Assembly: GCA_020851615.1 (NCBI GenBank)
Contig: JADZCL010000170.1
Span: 1 to 22,128 of the forward strand
DNA from: Rubrivivax sp.
GTDB taxonomy: Bacteria > Pseudomonadota > Gammaproteobacteria > Burkholderiales > Burkholderiaceae_C
Reading direction: 5' to 3'
DNA length: 22,128 bases
Shown: positions 15,171-22,128 of the stretch, one piece after another
Layout of the letters: each line of letters begins with the position of its first letter
Numbering within the stretch: the first letter of the stretch is position 1
Position numbers and translations under genes: made by a program
Notes under the pieces: generated by a model
What the model was told of the DNA's origin: nothing
What the model saw: only the letters and a program-made list of their open reading frames with translations
Database searches by the model: none

Positions 15171-15710
15171 ATGGCCAGTCCCTTTCGTCCCGCCCTCGAT
15201 CTGCTGGTGCAGTACGCCACCAGCCACCGTGACCGGCGCAACATCCTGACCCACTTCGTCGGCGTGCCGATGGTCCTGCTGGCGCTGGCCGTGCTGCTGT
15301 CGCGTCCGATGTTCGTCGTCGGCGGCCTGACGCTGTCGCCGGCCTGGGTTGCGCTGCTGCCGCTGGCGCTGTGGTACCTGACGCGGGGCGCGTTGCTGCT
15401 GGGCCTGGCGGTGAGTGGCGGCATCGCGCTGCTGGTGCTGATCGCACATGGCCTGCCCGGCGGTGGCGTGGGGCCGTGGCTGGCCTGGGGCTTGGGCTTG
15501 TTCGTGCTCGGCTGGAGCGTGCAGCTCATAGGCCACTACTACGAAGGTCGCAAGCCGGCCTTCCTGGACGACCTGGCTGCCCTGGCGGTGGGCCCCATGT
15601 TCGTGACGCTTGAAATGCTGAGCCCGCTGGGCCTGTTCCGGACCCTGCAGGACGAGATCGAGCGCCGCGCCGGCCCGACCGTGCTGCGCAACCTGGCGCA
15701 CCCGGCCTGA
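15171..15710 (+). CDS. DUF962/Mpo1-like membrane protein (2-hydroxy fatty acid dioxygenase family)
   Basis: Membrane protein of 179 residues with about four hydrophobic segments (33-46, 55-93, 102-120, 135-150). The family signatures are YATSHRDRRNILTHFVGVP (15-33) and GWSVQLIGHYYEGRKPAFLD (114-133). His19, His28 and His122 are candidate ligands for Fe(II). The yeast member Mpo1 oxidises 2-hydroxy fatty acids in alpha-oxidation of phytosphingosine-derived lipids; bacterial members are largely uncharacterised. The ATG at 15171 has GGAG at 15157-15160, ten bases upstream. It is convergent with corA at a gap of 13 bp. The fold family is secure; an enzymatic role in this organism is inferred. Confidence 0.9.
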   Translation: MASPFRPALDLLVQYATSHRDRRNILTHFVGVPMVLLALAVLLSRPMFVVGGLTLSPAWVALLPLALWYLTRGALLLGLAVSGGIALLVLIAHGLPGGGVGPWLAWGLGLFVLGWSVQLIGHYYEGRKPAFLDDLAALAVGPMFVTLEMLSPLGLFRTLQDEIERRAGPTVLRNLAHPA

Positions 15711-15723
15711 GGCGGGCAGGCCG
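15703..15723. terminator. Hairpin at the DUF962/corA convergent junction
   Basis: CGGCCTG (15703-15709) pairs perfectly with CAGGCCG (15717-15723), 7 bp with a 7-base loop. It overlaps the TGA of the DUF962 gene and ends just before the corA stop, so it can serve both strands. There is no U-tract. Confidence 0.42.
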
Positions 15724-16848
15724 CTACAGCCAGCGCTTGCGGCGGAAGTAGAAGACCATGCACAGGGTCACCGCCAGCATCACCGACAGCGCGTAGAAGT
15801 AGCCATAGCGCCAGTGCAGCTCGGGCAGGTTCCAGGGGCTGGCGGTGTCGAAGTTCATCCCGTACAGCCCGGTGATGAAGGTCAGCGGCAGGAAGATGGT
15901 GGCAATGATGGTCAGCGCCTTCATGATGTCGTTCATGCGCTGGCTGATCGCCGACAGGTAGGTGTCGAGCAGACTGGCCGCCACTTCGCGGTAGGTCTCG
16001 ACGAAATCGATCACCACCACGCAATGCTCGTGGCAGTCGCGCAGGTAGGGCAGCGTGCCGGGGGCCAGGAAGCCCTCGCCCTGGCGCATCAGGTTGGCGA
16101 TGACCTCCCGCTGCGGCCACCACGCACGGCGCATGACCATCAGCTCCCGCTTGACGTAGTGCAGCCGATTGCGCGCCTGCTGGCTGGGGTCGGCCAGGAT
16201 CTCGTCCTCGAGCGCCTCGAGCTCGTCACCGAGTTGCTCGAGCAGCGGAAAGCCGCTGTCGATGACGACGTCGATGAGCGCATAGAGCAGGTAGTCGGCG
16301 CCGCGTTCGGTGAATTTGCCGGCACTGTGGATGCGCCGGCGCACCGGCTCGAAGAGGTCCTGCGGGCCTTCGTTGATGCTGATGACGCAGCCCGCGGTGA
16401 GGAAGAGGCTGACCTGGTCGACACTCACGCCGCCCGCCTCGTCGCGCCCGACCAGCCCGAGCAGCACGAACTGCTGCTTCACGAAGGACTCGAACTTGGG
16501 CCGCCGCTGGCGGCTGGCGACGGCCTCCAGGGCCAGCGGATGCAGGCCGAACACCTGTCCGAGCCGGGCCAGCTGCTCTGCGGTGGGCGCGCCTTGCAGA
16601 TGCAGCCACTGCACGCGGCCATCGTCCGCACCCGGGGCAGCGCACTCGTGCACGCTGGCCGGCGCCGTCTCGCTGATGCCCGCGCCGCCCCCGTAGCGGA
16701 TCAGCGCGAGCTGTGCCGGTGCCGCGGTGCCGCCCTCCTTCGCTTGCGCCGGATGCAGCGTGCCCGGTGCGGACCCCGCCGGTGCGGCCGGCACACGAAA
16801 GCGCTGCCGGCTCAGCGCCGCTGCACGGGCGTTCGGTTTGTGCTTCAC
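15724..16848 (-). CDS. corA: CorA-family magnesium/cobalt transporter
   Basis: Inner-membrane homopentameric channel for Mg2+ and similar divalent cations. The product is 374 residues. The long cytoplasmic N-terminal domain includes FGLHPLALEAV (100-110), typical of CorA. A long helical region carries EALEDEILADP (211-221) and YREVAASLLDTYLSAISQRM (286-305). TM1 is about 311-329, followed by the signature YGMNF (329-333); TM2 is about 347-366 and the tail is basic (RRKRWL). The GTG at 16846-16848 is preceded by GGAGGG about ten bases upstream, the best start; upstream frame to 17130 is antisense to glpD. Divergent from glpD across 115 bp. CorA, rather than ZntB efflux, is favoured but these are hard to separate by eye. 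Confidence 0.93.
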   Translation of the reverse strand: MKHKPNARAAALSRQRFRVPAAPAGSAPGTLHPAQAKEGGTAAPAQLALIRYGGGAGISETAPASVHECAAPGADDGRVQWLHLQGAPTAEQLARLGQVFGLHPLALEAVASRQRRPKFESFVKQQFVLLGLVGRDEAGGVSVDQVSLFLTAGCVISINEGPQDLFEPVRRRIHSAGKFTERGADYLLYALIDVVIDSGFPLLEQLGDELEALEDEILADPSQQARNRLHYVKRELMVMRRAWWPQREVIANLMRQGEGFLAPGTLPYLRDCHEHCVVVIDFVETYREVAASLLDTYLSAISQRMNDIMKALTIIATIFLPLTFITGLYGMNFDTASPWNLPELHWRYGYFYALSVMLAVTLCMVFYFRRKRWL

Positions 16849-16925
16849 GATGCTGCAGCCCTCCGCGCCAAGCCCTTGTCGCGGCCGATGGTGCCAGAAG
16901 CCCGCGCTCGCGCGCAGACTTCGTC

Positions 16926-16931
16926 CAGAAT
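16926..16931 (+). promoter_or_regulatory. Candidate -10 element for glpD
   Basis: CAGAAT lies four bases before an out-of-frame ATG (16936) and 32 bases before the glpD TTG. A transcript starting near 16937 would have a leader of about 27 bases containing the ribosome-binding site. No good -35 is seen. The rest of the 16849-16963 gap shows nothing further. Confidence 0.27.
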
Positions 16932-16963
16932 CACCATGCCCGCCCGACGCACCCGGAGTCCGC

Positions 16964-18511
16964 TTGGCCGACGCCCACCCGCCCACCGATCCCTCGACCG
17001 TCGACGTGTTGATCGTGGGGGGTGGCATCAACGGCGCGGGCATCGCGCGCGAGCTGGCCGGCCGCGGGCGCTCGGTGCTGCTCGTTGAACAGCACGACCT
17101 TGCCCAGCACACGTCGTCATCCAGCACCAAGCTGATCCACGGCGGCCTGCGCTACCTCGAATACTACGAGTTCACGCTCGTGCGCAAGGCACTCGCCGAG
17201 CGCGAGCGGCTGCTGCGCAGCGCCCCGCACATCATGGGGCCGCTGCGCTTCGTGATGCCGCACGACCCCTCGATGCGTCCGGCCTGGATGATCCGCGCCG
17301 GGCTGTTCCTCTACGACCACCTCGCGCGTCGCGAATGGCTGCCCGACTCGCGCACCGTGGCCCTGCACCGCCACGAGGCCGGCGCGGCGCTGCAGCCACG
17401 CTTCACGCGCGGCTTCGTCTACAGCGACGGCTTCGTCGACGACGCCCGCCTGGTCGTGCTCTGTGCGGTGGATGCCGTCGCCCATGGCGCGAGCGTGCGG
17501 ACGCGCTGCGCCTGCACCAGTGCCACGCGCGATGCCGACGGCTGGACGGCCACCCTCGCCCCGGCCGGCGGCCCGGCGCAGACCGTGCGTGCCCGTGTGC
17601 TCGTCAACGCCACCGGCCCCTGGGCCGCACACTTCCTCGATGAGCGCGTGCATATCCCGCACCGTCGTTCACTGCGCCTGGTGCGCGGCAGCCACATCGT
17701 CGTGCCGCGGCTGTTCGAGCACGAGCACGCCTACATCTTCCAGAACCCCGACCGCCGCATCATCTTCGCGATTCCCTACCAGCAGCGCTTCACGCTCATC
17801 GGCACCACCGACGTCGAGCATCACGACGGCCTGGACCGCGTGCACGCCACCGACGAGGAAGTGCTGTACCTGTGCCAGCAGGCCAGCCGCTGCTTCAGGC
17901 GCGCGGTCACGCCAGCAGACGTCGTCTGGCGCTACGCGGGCGTGCGGCCCCTGCTCGAAGACGAGGCCGGCAACCCGGCCGCGGTGACGCGCGACTACCG
18001 GCTGGCGCTCAACACCGAAGGGGGGGCGCCGCTGCTCAACGTCTGGGGCGGCAAGATCACGACCTTCCGCGTGCTGGCCGAGGAGGCCGCCGACCGCATC
18101 GGCACCCGCATGGGGTGGGGCAGCAGCCGCTGGAGCGAGACCGCCTTCCTGCCCGGCGGCGACCTGCGCAACCTCCTGCCACGCCTGACGCGCCCAGACG
18201 AGGACATCGAACACTTCGACGCCGCGCTTGCCAGCCAGCACCCCGAGCTGCCCGCGCCGCTGCGCCGGCGCTGGGTGCGCAGCTACGGCGCACGTGTGGC
18301 GTTGCTGCTCGACCAGCCCCTGGGCGAGGAAGTCGCCCCCAACCTGTACGAAGCCGAACTGCGCCACCTGCACGACGCCGAATGGGCCCGCAGCGCCGAC
18401 GACGTGTTGTGGCGGCGCAGCAAGCTCGGCCTGCATCTCACGTCCGCCGAACGCGCGCAGGTCGCGCAATGGTGGCGTGACAGCTACGGCAGCGACACCG
18501 CTGCGCACTAG
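16964..18511 (+). CDS. glpD: Aerobic glycerol-3-phosphate dehydrogenase, TTG start
   Basis: FAD enzyme that oxidises sn-glycerol 3-phosphate to dihydroxyacetone phosphate and passes electrons to quinone at the inner membrane. The product is 515 residues. The dinucleotide-binding motif is VLIVGGGINGAGIARELAGR (15-34), followed by TSSSSTKLIHGGLRYLEYYE (50-69), the GlpD signature. YAGVRPLLED and WGGKITTFRVLAEEAADR are also conserved. The C-terminal domain carries typical GlpD sequence (SYGARVALLL). The TTG at 16964 is chosen because GGAG (16955-16958) is five bases upstream and the resulting N-terminus matches the family; no in-frame ATG or GTG is suitably placed. Convergent with mobA at 21 bp. 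No glpK, glpF or glpR lies in the window. Confidence 0.95.
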   Translation: MADAHPPTDPSTVDVLIVGGGINGAGIARELAGRGRSVLLVEQHDLAQHTSSSSTKLIHGGLRYLEYYEFTLVRKALAERERLLRSAPHIMGPLRFVMPHDPSMRPAWMIRAGLFLYDHLARREWLPDSRTVALHRHEAGAALQPRFTRGFVYSDGFVDDARLVVLCAVDAVAHGASVRTRCACTSATRDADGWTATLAPAGGPAQTVRARVLVNATGPWAAHFLDERVHIPHRRSLRLVRGSHIVVPRLFEHEHAYIFQNPDRRIIFAIPYQQRFTLIGTTDVEHHDGLDRVHATDEEVLYLCQQASRCFRRAVTPADVVWRYAGVRPLLEDEAGNPAAVTRDYRLALNTEGGAPLLNVWGGKITTFRVLAEEAADRIGTRMGWGSSRWSETAFLPGGDLRNLLPRLTRPDEDIEHFDAALASQHPELPAPLRRRWVRSYGARVALLLDQPLGEEVAPNLYEAELRHLHDAEWARSADDVLWRRSKLGLHLTSAERAQVAQWWRDSYGSDTAAH

Positions 18512-18532
18512 CCGCCGCCCGACCGAGCCCCT

Positions 18533-19144
18533 TCAGCCCCGGCGCTCGAGCGTGCGCAGTTCGTCCAGGGTGTTGGCGTTGAAGAAGGCCGCCTCGTCCT
18601 CGAACGGCACCAGCACGCAGCGGTGGCGCGCGGTCCAGCGGTCGATCTTGCGTTCACCGGCCTGCAGGTAGGCGATCAGGCTCTCGAGCAGTGCGGCATC
18701 CAGCAGGCAGAAGACCGGCTGCGCCTTCAGCGTGCCGTCGGCCGCACGCGTGGCGGCCAGCGCAACCTCGGCGTCCTCGCGGACCAGCGCATCGGCCAGG
18801 CACGGGACGAGGTCGGCCGGGAAATCGGGGCTGTCGCAGGGCACGCTGACGAGCCAGCGCGTCTGGCATTGCTCGAGTCCGGCCAGCAGGCCGGCCAGCG
18901 GGCCGGGGTAGTCGGCCAGCGGATCGGGCCACACCGGCACACCCATCGCCTCGTAGGCGTCCAGGTTGCGGTTGGCGTTGATCATCACGTGGCCGACCTG
19001 CGGGCTCAGTCGCAGCAGCGCGTGCAGCGCCAGCGGCACGCCGCGGTGGGCTTGCAGGCCCTTGTCGACCCCGCCCATGCGGCTGCCGCGGCCGCCCGCC
19101 AGCACGAGTCCCGTGATGTCCTCGCGTGCAATCGCCATGGTCAT
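18533..19144 (-). CDS. mobA: Molybdenum cofactor guanylyltransferase
   Basis: Transfers GMP from GTP to molybdopterin to form the guanine dinucleotide cofactor used by formate dehydrogenases and nitrate or DMSO reductases; cytoplasmic. The product is 203 residues. The GTP-binding loop is [16 protein letters not shown] (15-30), followed by [13 protein letters not shown] (78-90) and VPCDSPDFP (101-109) with the metal-binding Asp104. FFNANT near the C-terminus matches the family's F-N-x-NT. It begins six bases after the torD-like gene, so the pair is one operon with the poly-Fe-S gene, consistent with maturation of a bis-MGD enzyme. An ATG at 19138 is an alternative start two codons in. Convergent with glpD. 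Confidence 0.94.
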   Translation of the reverse strand: MTMAIAREDITGLVLAGGRGSRMGGVDKGLQAHRGVPLALHALLRLSPQVGHVMINANRNLDAYEAMGVPVWPDPLADYPGPLAGLLAGLEQCQTRWLVSVPCDSPDFPADLVPCLADALVREDAEVALAATRAADGTLKAQPVFCLLDAALLESLIAYLQAGERKIDRWTARHRCVLVPFEDEAAFFNANTLDELRTLERRG

Positions 19145-19150
19145 GCCCCG

Positions 19151-19789
19151 TCAGCTCTCCAGCATGTCGAAGGCCTGCGTCTCGATCTGCACGAAGGCCC
19201 GCGTCAATTCGCTAACCGCGCGCCAGATGTCCGCCCGCGGATGTGCCACGACAGCATCGCACAGCGCATGGACCCAGGTCTGCACATGCGCGCGGAAGAA
19301 GCGCTCCTGCTGCGCGAGGCTGCACACCGCGGGGTCGTCGCCGGCGATGAGGTAGCGCATCACCTCGAAGACATAGGCGACGTGGTCCTCGGTCTCCAAC
19401 GCGCCGACCGCACGCGTGAGCCCCAGCGGCGCGAGATCGGCGCGCAGGCGGGCCAGTGGCTTCTCGTTGAGATAGCCGCTCAGGTAGTACGAGCCGTTGG
19501 CGAAGATCTCGGGCTTGCCGATGGCGACAAACAGCGCGGCGTACTCGGCGGCGGCCGCCTCGACCGTGGTATTGCGCAGCACCTGCACGAGGGCCTGCCA
19601 GGCATCGACGAGTTGCGCACCGGGCTCGGCGGCCGGGGCGGCGGCGCCGCCCAACTGCCCCAGCAGCGCCGCATCGGGTGGCGTATGCCATAGGCGCGCC
19701 AGCAAGCCATAGAGCTCGGCGCGCGCCAGCTCGTCGTCGTCGACCGTGGCGGGCAAGGCCGGTGCGCTGTGCGGCAGATCGGTGCTCAT
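19151..19789 (-). CDS. TorD/DmsD-family molybdoenzyme chaperone
   Basis: Cytoplasmic, mostly helical protein of 212 residues. TorD-family chaperones bind the twin-arginine signal or N-terminus of a molybdoenzyme and hold it for cofactor insertion. Landmarks are RAELYGLLARLWHTPPD (23-39), AAEYAALFVAIG (79-90) and ETEDHVAYVFEVMRYLI, with the conserved D-H pair and following helix. GSYYLSGYLNEKPLARLR in the middle aligns with the TorD loop. It sits between the poly-Fe-S gene (12 bp upstream) and mobA (6 bp downstream). Context suggests its client is a formate dehydrogenase encoded nearby; this is inference, since no molybdoenzyme gene is visible. Confidence 0.9.
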   Translation of the reverse strand: MSTDLPHSAPALPATVDDDELARAELYGLLARLWHTPPDAALLGQLGGAAAPAAEPGAQLVDAWQALVQVLRNTTVEAAAAEYAALFVAIGKPEIFANGSYYLSGYLNEKPLARLRADLAPLGLTRAVGALETEDHVAYVFEVMRYLIAGDDPAVCSLAQQERFFRAHVQTWVHALCDAVVAHPRADIWRAVSELTRAFVQIETQAFDMLES

Positions 19790-19801
19790 GCGTGTGGATG
19801 C

Positions 19802-21961
19802 CTAGGGCCCGGTGATGCGTCGTTCGTTGGCGTTGCTGTGCATGTCGATCACACGACAGTCGCTGCACATCTTCAAGCGCTCGGCCGCCGCGCCCTGGAA
19901 GGCGCTGTGCGCGGCCAGCTTGGCGATCATGTTCTCGATGGCGCGCAGGGTGCCGAAGGGTTTGCCGCAGCGCACGCAGCAATAGGGCTGCATCTGCGCC
20001 AGCACACGCATCTGGCGGCGCGCCTTGCCCTCGTCAGCCAGCAGGAGGCGCGGCTCCAGCGTGATCGCGTCCTCGGGGCAGGTGCGCTCGCACAGCCCGC
20101 ACTGCACGCAGTTCTTCTCGACGAAGCGCAACTGCAGTTGCTCGGGGTTGTCGGCCAGCGCCGCCGCCGGGCAGGCGCCCACGCAGGCCAGGCACAGCGT
20201 GCAGCGCCGGGCGTCGATGGCGACGCGGCCCAGCGGCGCACCGACGGGCAGGGGCACGACGTCCGGGCGCTCGCGGGCATGGGTGAGCAGGTGATCCAGC
20301 GCCAGCTCCAGCGTGCTGCGCTTGTCGGCCAGGGCGCGGAAGGTGGCCGGCACCGCAACGCCAGCAGCCGCCGGTGCTGCAAGCGCCTGGTCCAGGGCAG
20401 CCAGATCCCGCGCATCACGCACCTCGAGCAGGCGCAGGTGCTGGCCGCCATAGCCCAGGCCGGTGAGCAAGGCCTGCGCCACCGCCATCTGCTCGCGCAG
20501 GGCGTCGCGGTACTCGGGAGCCTCTTCGGTGGTCGCCAGCACCCAGACCTGGCGCGCACCTTGCGCGATTGCAGTGAGCCACAGCTCCAGCCCGATACTG
20601 GCCGTGTGCCAGGCGGACAGCGGGAGCACGCGCGCGGGCACGCCGTTCAGCTCGGGGTCCAGACGCGCGGCGCGACCCAGGTCTTCGAGCATCTGCCGAC
20701 CCGCGGCCTCGCTGTGGATCAGCAATGCCGCGTCGCGACCCCCGGCACGGGCAAAGGTGGAGAGCAGGGTGTGGATGCGCTGGCCCTGCGCCTGCGGATC
20801 GGGGCAGGCATAGGTCAGCGCGCCGGTCGGGCACACCGTGGTGCAGGCGCCGCAGCCCACGCACAGGTGCGGCTCGACGAACACGCCGCCGCCCTGGCCA
20901 GCCGGGCGGCCCTTGCGCGAAGCATCGCTGCGGATCGCGCGTGCCGAGCAGACCTCGATGCAGGCGTCACAGCCGATGAGTTCGTTGCGGCTGTGCGCAC
21001 ACACCGATTGCCGATAGCGCAGGAAGCGCGGCTTGTCGAACTCGCCAACGAGCTCGCGCAGCTCGAGCACCGCACGCGCCAGGGCGCGCTCGTCGCCACC
21101 GACGTGGAAGTAGCCCTGCGGCGGCTGGTGCATCGTGAAGGCCGGCTGCGGACGCAGGTCCAGGACGAGGTCGAAGTCCTCCTTCTGCACGAGGGGCGCA
21201 CGCTGGAAGTCGATCGCGCCGGCAGCCTCGCACACGCGCACGCACTCGCGGTGGCTGCGGCACAGCGAGAGATCGATCTGGTAGCTGAAATCGATGGCGC
21301 CCTCGGGGCAGGCGGCGATGCAGGCATTGCAGCGCGTGCACAGGTCGAGGTCGATCGGGTTGTCGCTCTGCCACTGGACCTCGAAGGCACCGAGCCAGCC
21401 TTGCACACGCAGCAGGCGACCCACGTGCAGGGCGTGTTCGCGCCGCTGCGGCAGGCTGCCGCCACCTTCGACGAGCACGCTCACATCCAACCGGTCAGCC
21501 AGCATCCGTGCCGCCTGCTCGGCAGCCTCTGCACGGCCGATGACGAGACAGCGGCCTGCACAGCGGAAGCCGACCGTCGGCACCGGCTCCGCCGGCGGCA
21601 GCTGAGCCAGCGCGATCAGTGCCGCGATCTTGGGCCCGGCAGCCTTCGCGTCGCGCGACCAGCCCGCCGTCTCGCGGATGTTGACGAAGCGCAGCGGGCG
21701 CTCTGCGCTGCCGGGCGCGCCTTCGGTCGCCTCGTTCAACTCGACGAAGAGGCGCTGCTCCTGCGTGCAGGCCACGAGCAGCTCGCCATCGGTGCAGGCC
21801 CGCGCCGCGCGCTGGAACGCCGCCGCCTCGCGCCGGCACAGCGCACTGTGCACGGTCGCCACGCCATCGCTGCTGGCACCCGGCGTCTGCTGCAGCGCCC
21901 GTGCGAGCGCCGCGCCGTCCAGCGGCATCGTGTGGTTGCAGTTGCAGATCAGTGTCTTCAT
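19802..21961 (-). CDS. Poly-[4Fe-4S] protein of a formate dehydrogenase-type locus
   Basis: Protein of 719 residues with no signal peptide, so cytoplasmic. Six cysteine motifs are visible: C208/211/214/218; an irregular C234/240/244; C321 with C331/334/338; C367/370/373/377; C587/590/593/597; and C618/621/624/628. A cysteine-poor region (395-575) separates the last pair and loosely recalls the MvhD/FlpD fold without its cysteines. The ends also carry cysteines: CNCNH at 6-10, RCAGRC at 133-138, and C661/662/665 with C699/702, a possible zinc site. Such proteins are found in betaproteobacteria beside TorD, DUF3305 and formate dehydrogenase genes; their role is not established but electron transfer is likely. 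ATG 21961 gives a family-like start (MKTLICNCN) without a clear ribosome-binding site. First gene of an operon with the TorD-like gene and mobA. Confidence 0.88.
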   Translation of the reverse strand: MKTLICNCNHTMPLDGAALARALQQTPGASSDGVATVHSALCRREAAAFQRAARACTDGELLVACTQEQRLFVELNEATEGAPGSAERPLRFVNIRETAGWSRDAKAAGPKIAALIALAQLPPAEPVPTVGFRCAGRCLVIGRAEAAEQAARMLADRLDVSVLVEGGGSLPQRREHALHVGRLLRVQGWLGAFEVQWQSDNPIDLDLCTRCNACIAACPEGAIDFSYQIDLSLCRSHRECVRVCEAAGAIDFQRAPLVQKEDFDLVLDLRPQPAFTMHQPPQGYFHVGGDERALARAVLELRELVGEFDKPRFLRYRQSVCAHSRNELIGCDACIEVCSARAIRSDASRKGRPAGQGGGVFVEPHLCVGCGACTTVCPTGALTYACPDPQAQGQRIHTLLSTFARAGGRDAALLIHSEAAGRQMLEDLGRAARLDPELNGVPARVLPLSAWHTASIGLELWLTAIAQGARQVWVLATTEEAPEYRDALREQMAVAQALLTGLGYGGQHLRLLEVRDARDLAALDQALAAPAAAGVAVPATFRALADKRSTLELALDHLLTHARERPDVVPLPVGAPLGRVAIDARRCTLCLACVGACPAAALADNPEQLQLRFVEKNCVQCGLCERTCPEDAITLEPRLLLADEGKARRQMRVLAQMQPYCCVRCGKPFGTLRAIENMIAKLAAHSAFQGAAAERLKMCSDCRVIDMHSNANERRITGP

Positions 21962-22024
21962 GAACGGACAGCACGCGCCGCCGTCAGGACCGCACGGGCA
22001 GGATTGCCCACGGCGCGGCGGCGG

Positions 22025-22043
22025 ATTATGGAGAGGATAGACT
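22025..22043. promoter_or_regulatory. Overlapping divergent -10 candidates, poly-Fe-S and DUF3305 genes
   Basis: On the minus strand CATAAT (complement of 22025-22030) could serve the poly-Fe-S operon with a leader of about 57 bases. On the plus strand TAGACT (22038-22043) ends five bases before the DUF3305 ATG. The two candidates are only seven bases apart, so the promoters would compete. No -35 matches are convincing. The remainder of 21962-22048 shows no gene. Confidence 0.3.
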
Positions 22044-22048
22044 GGGCC

Positions 22049-22128
22049 ATGAGCGCAGCGCCGACGAACCCATCGTCGCGACCGGGGATCCAGGTTGCGG
22101 TGTTGATGGAGCGCGTGGCCGCGCCCAA
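22049..22128 (+). CDS. DUF3305 protein, 5' fragment cut by window end
   Basis: Only 26 residues are visible: MSAAPTNPSSRPGIQVAVLM followed by ERVAAP. The pattern V-x-V-hydrophobic-M-E-R soon after the start is characteristic of DUF3305, a short protein of unknown function found with DUF3306, TorD and formate dehydrogenase genes in proteobacteria. The frame is open to the window edge. It diverges from the poly-Fe-S operon. The ATG follows a -10-like TAGACT, and GGAG at 22030-22033 is too far away to be a good ribosome-binding site. The identification rests on a short stretch plus context. Confidence 0.65.
   Translation, partial: MSAAPTNPSSRPGIQVAVLMERVAAP

Noticed and set aside
13567..15249. 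560-codon plus-strand frame across the YpfJ-type and dcd genes
   Set aside because: Antisense to two recognised genes; low-complexity composition.
15814..17088. 424-codon plus-strand frame across corA
   Set aside because: Antisense to corA, whose GMN motif and membrane helices identify the true strand; the end of this frame starts from the decoy ATG region before glpD.
16849..17130. N-terminal extension of corA
   Set aside because: The extra residues overlap glpD and look random; a GTG with a strong GGAGG site fixes the start at 16848.

Overview
The window is a GC-rich chromosomal stretch whose codons nearly all end in G or C. Its gene content points to a betaproteobacterium, most likely a member of the Burkholderiales (Rubrivivax/Leptothrix/Comamonadaceae-like); this placement is inference from gene families and layout. 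I recognise 20 protein-coding genes, two of them cut by the window edges. I see no rRNA, tRNA, CRISPR array, insertion sequence, phage gene or integration site. Intergenic gaps are short, the longest about 290 bp, so nothing over 300 bp is left without a gene.

Layout. Positions 1-5888 hold central metabolism and a membrane channel: acs (minus, truncated), class I fumarase (plus), an MscS-type channel (minus) and an AcuC-like deacetylase (minus). Positions 5931-11428 are a plus-strand run: MoxR ATPase, DUF58 protein, TgpA-type transglutaminase, lytic transglycosylase MltB and glyoxalase I. A secreted DUF3617 protein follows (to 12027). Positions 12062-16848 are a mosaic of housekeeping genes on both strands: a MocA-like nucleotidyltransferase, pdxH, a YpfJ-type zinc peptidase, dcd, a Mpo1/DUF962 membrane protein and a CorA transporter. 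glpD follows at 16964-18511.

The right end (18533-22128) is a molybdoenzyme accessory block. A minus-strand operon encodes a 719-residue poly-iron-sulfur protein, a TorD-family chaperone and MobA. Diverging from it is the first part of a DUF3305 gene, a family usually found beside formate dehydrogenase genes. A formate dehydrogenase locus therefore probably continues to the right of the window. The poly-Fe-S protein is the least understood gene here and the best candidate for new biology.

Other points worth attention: an AcuC-like deacetylase close to acs, whose product is a classic target of lysine acetylation; hairpins straddling stop codons at four of the five convergent gene junctions; several -10-like hexamers so close to the start codon that leaderless mRNAs are possible; and a cluster of hairpins between the mocA-like gene and pdxH. 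Most of the window is ordinary core genome, and I do not see an obvious undescribed defence or mobile system in it.
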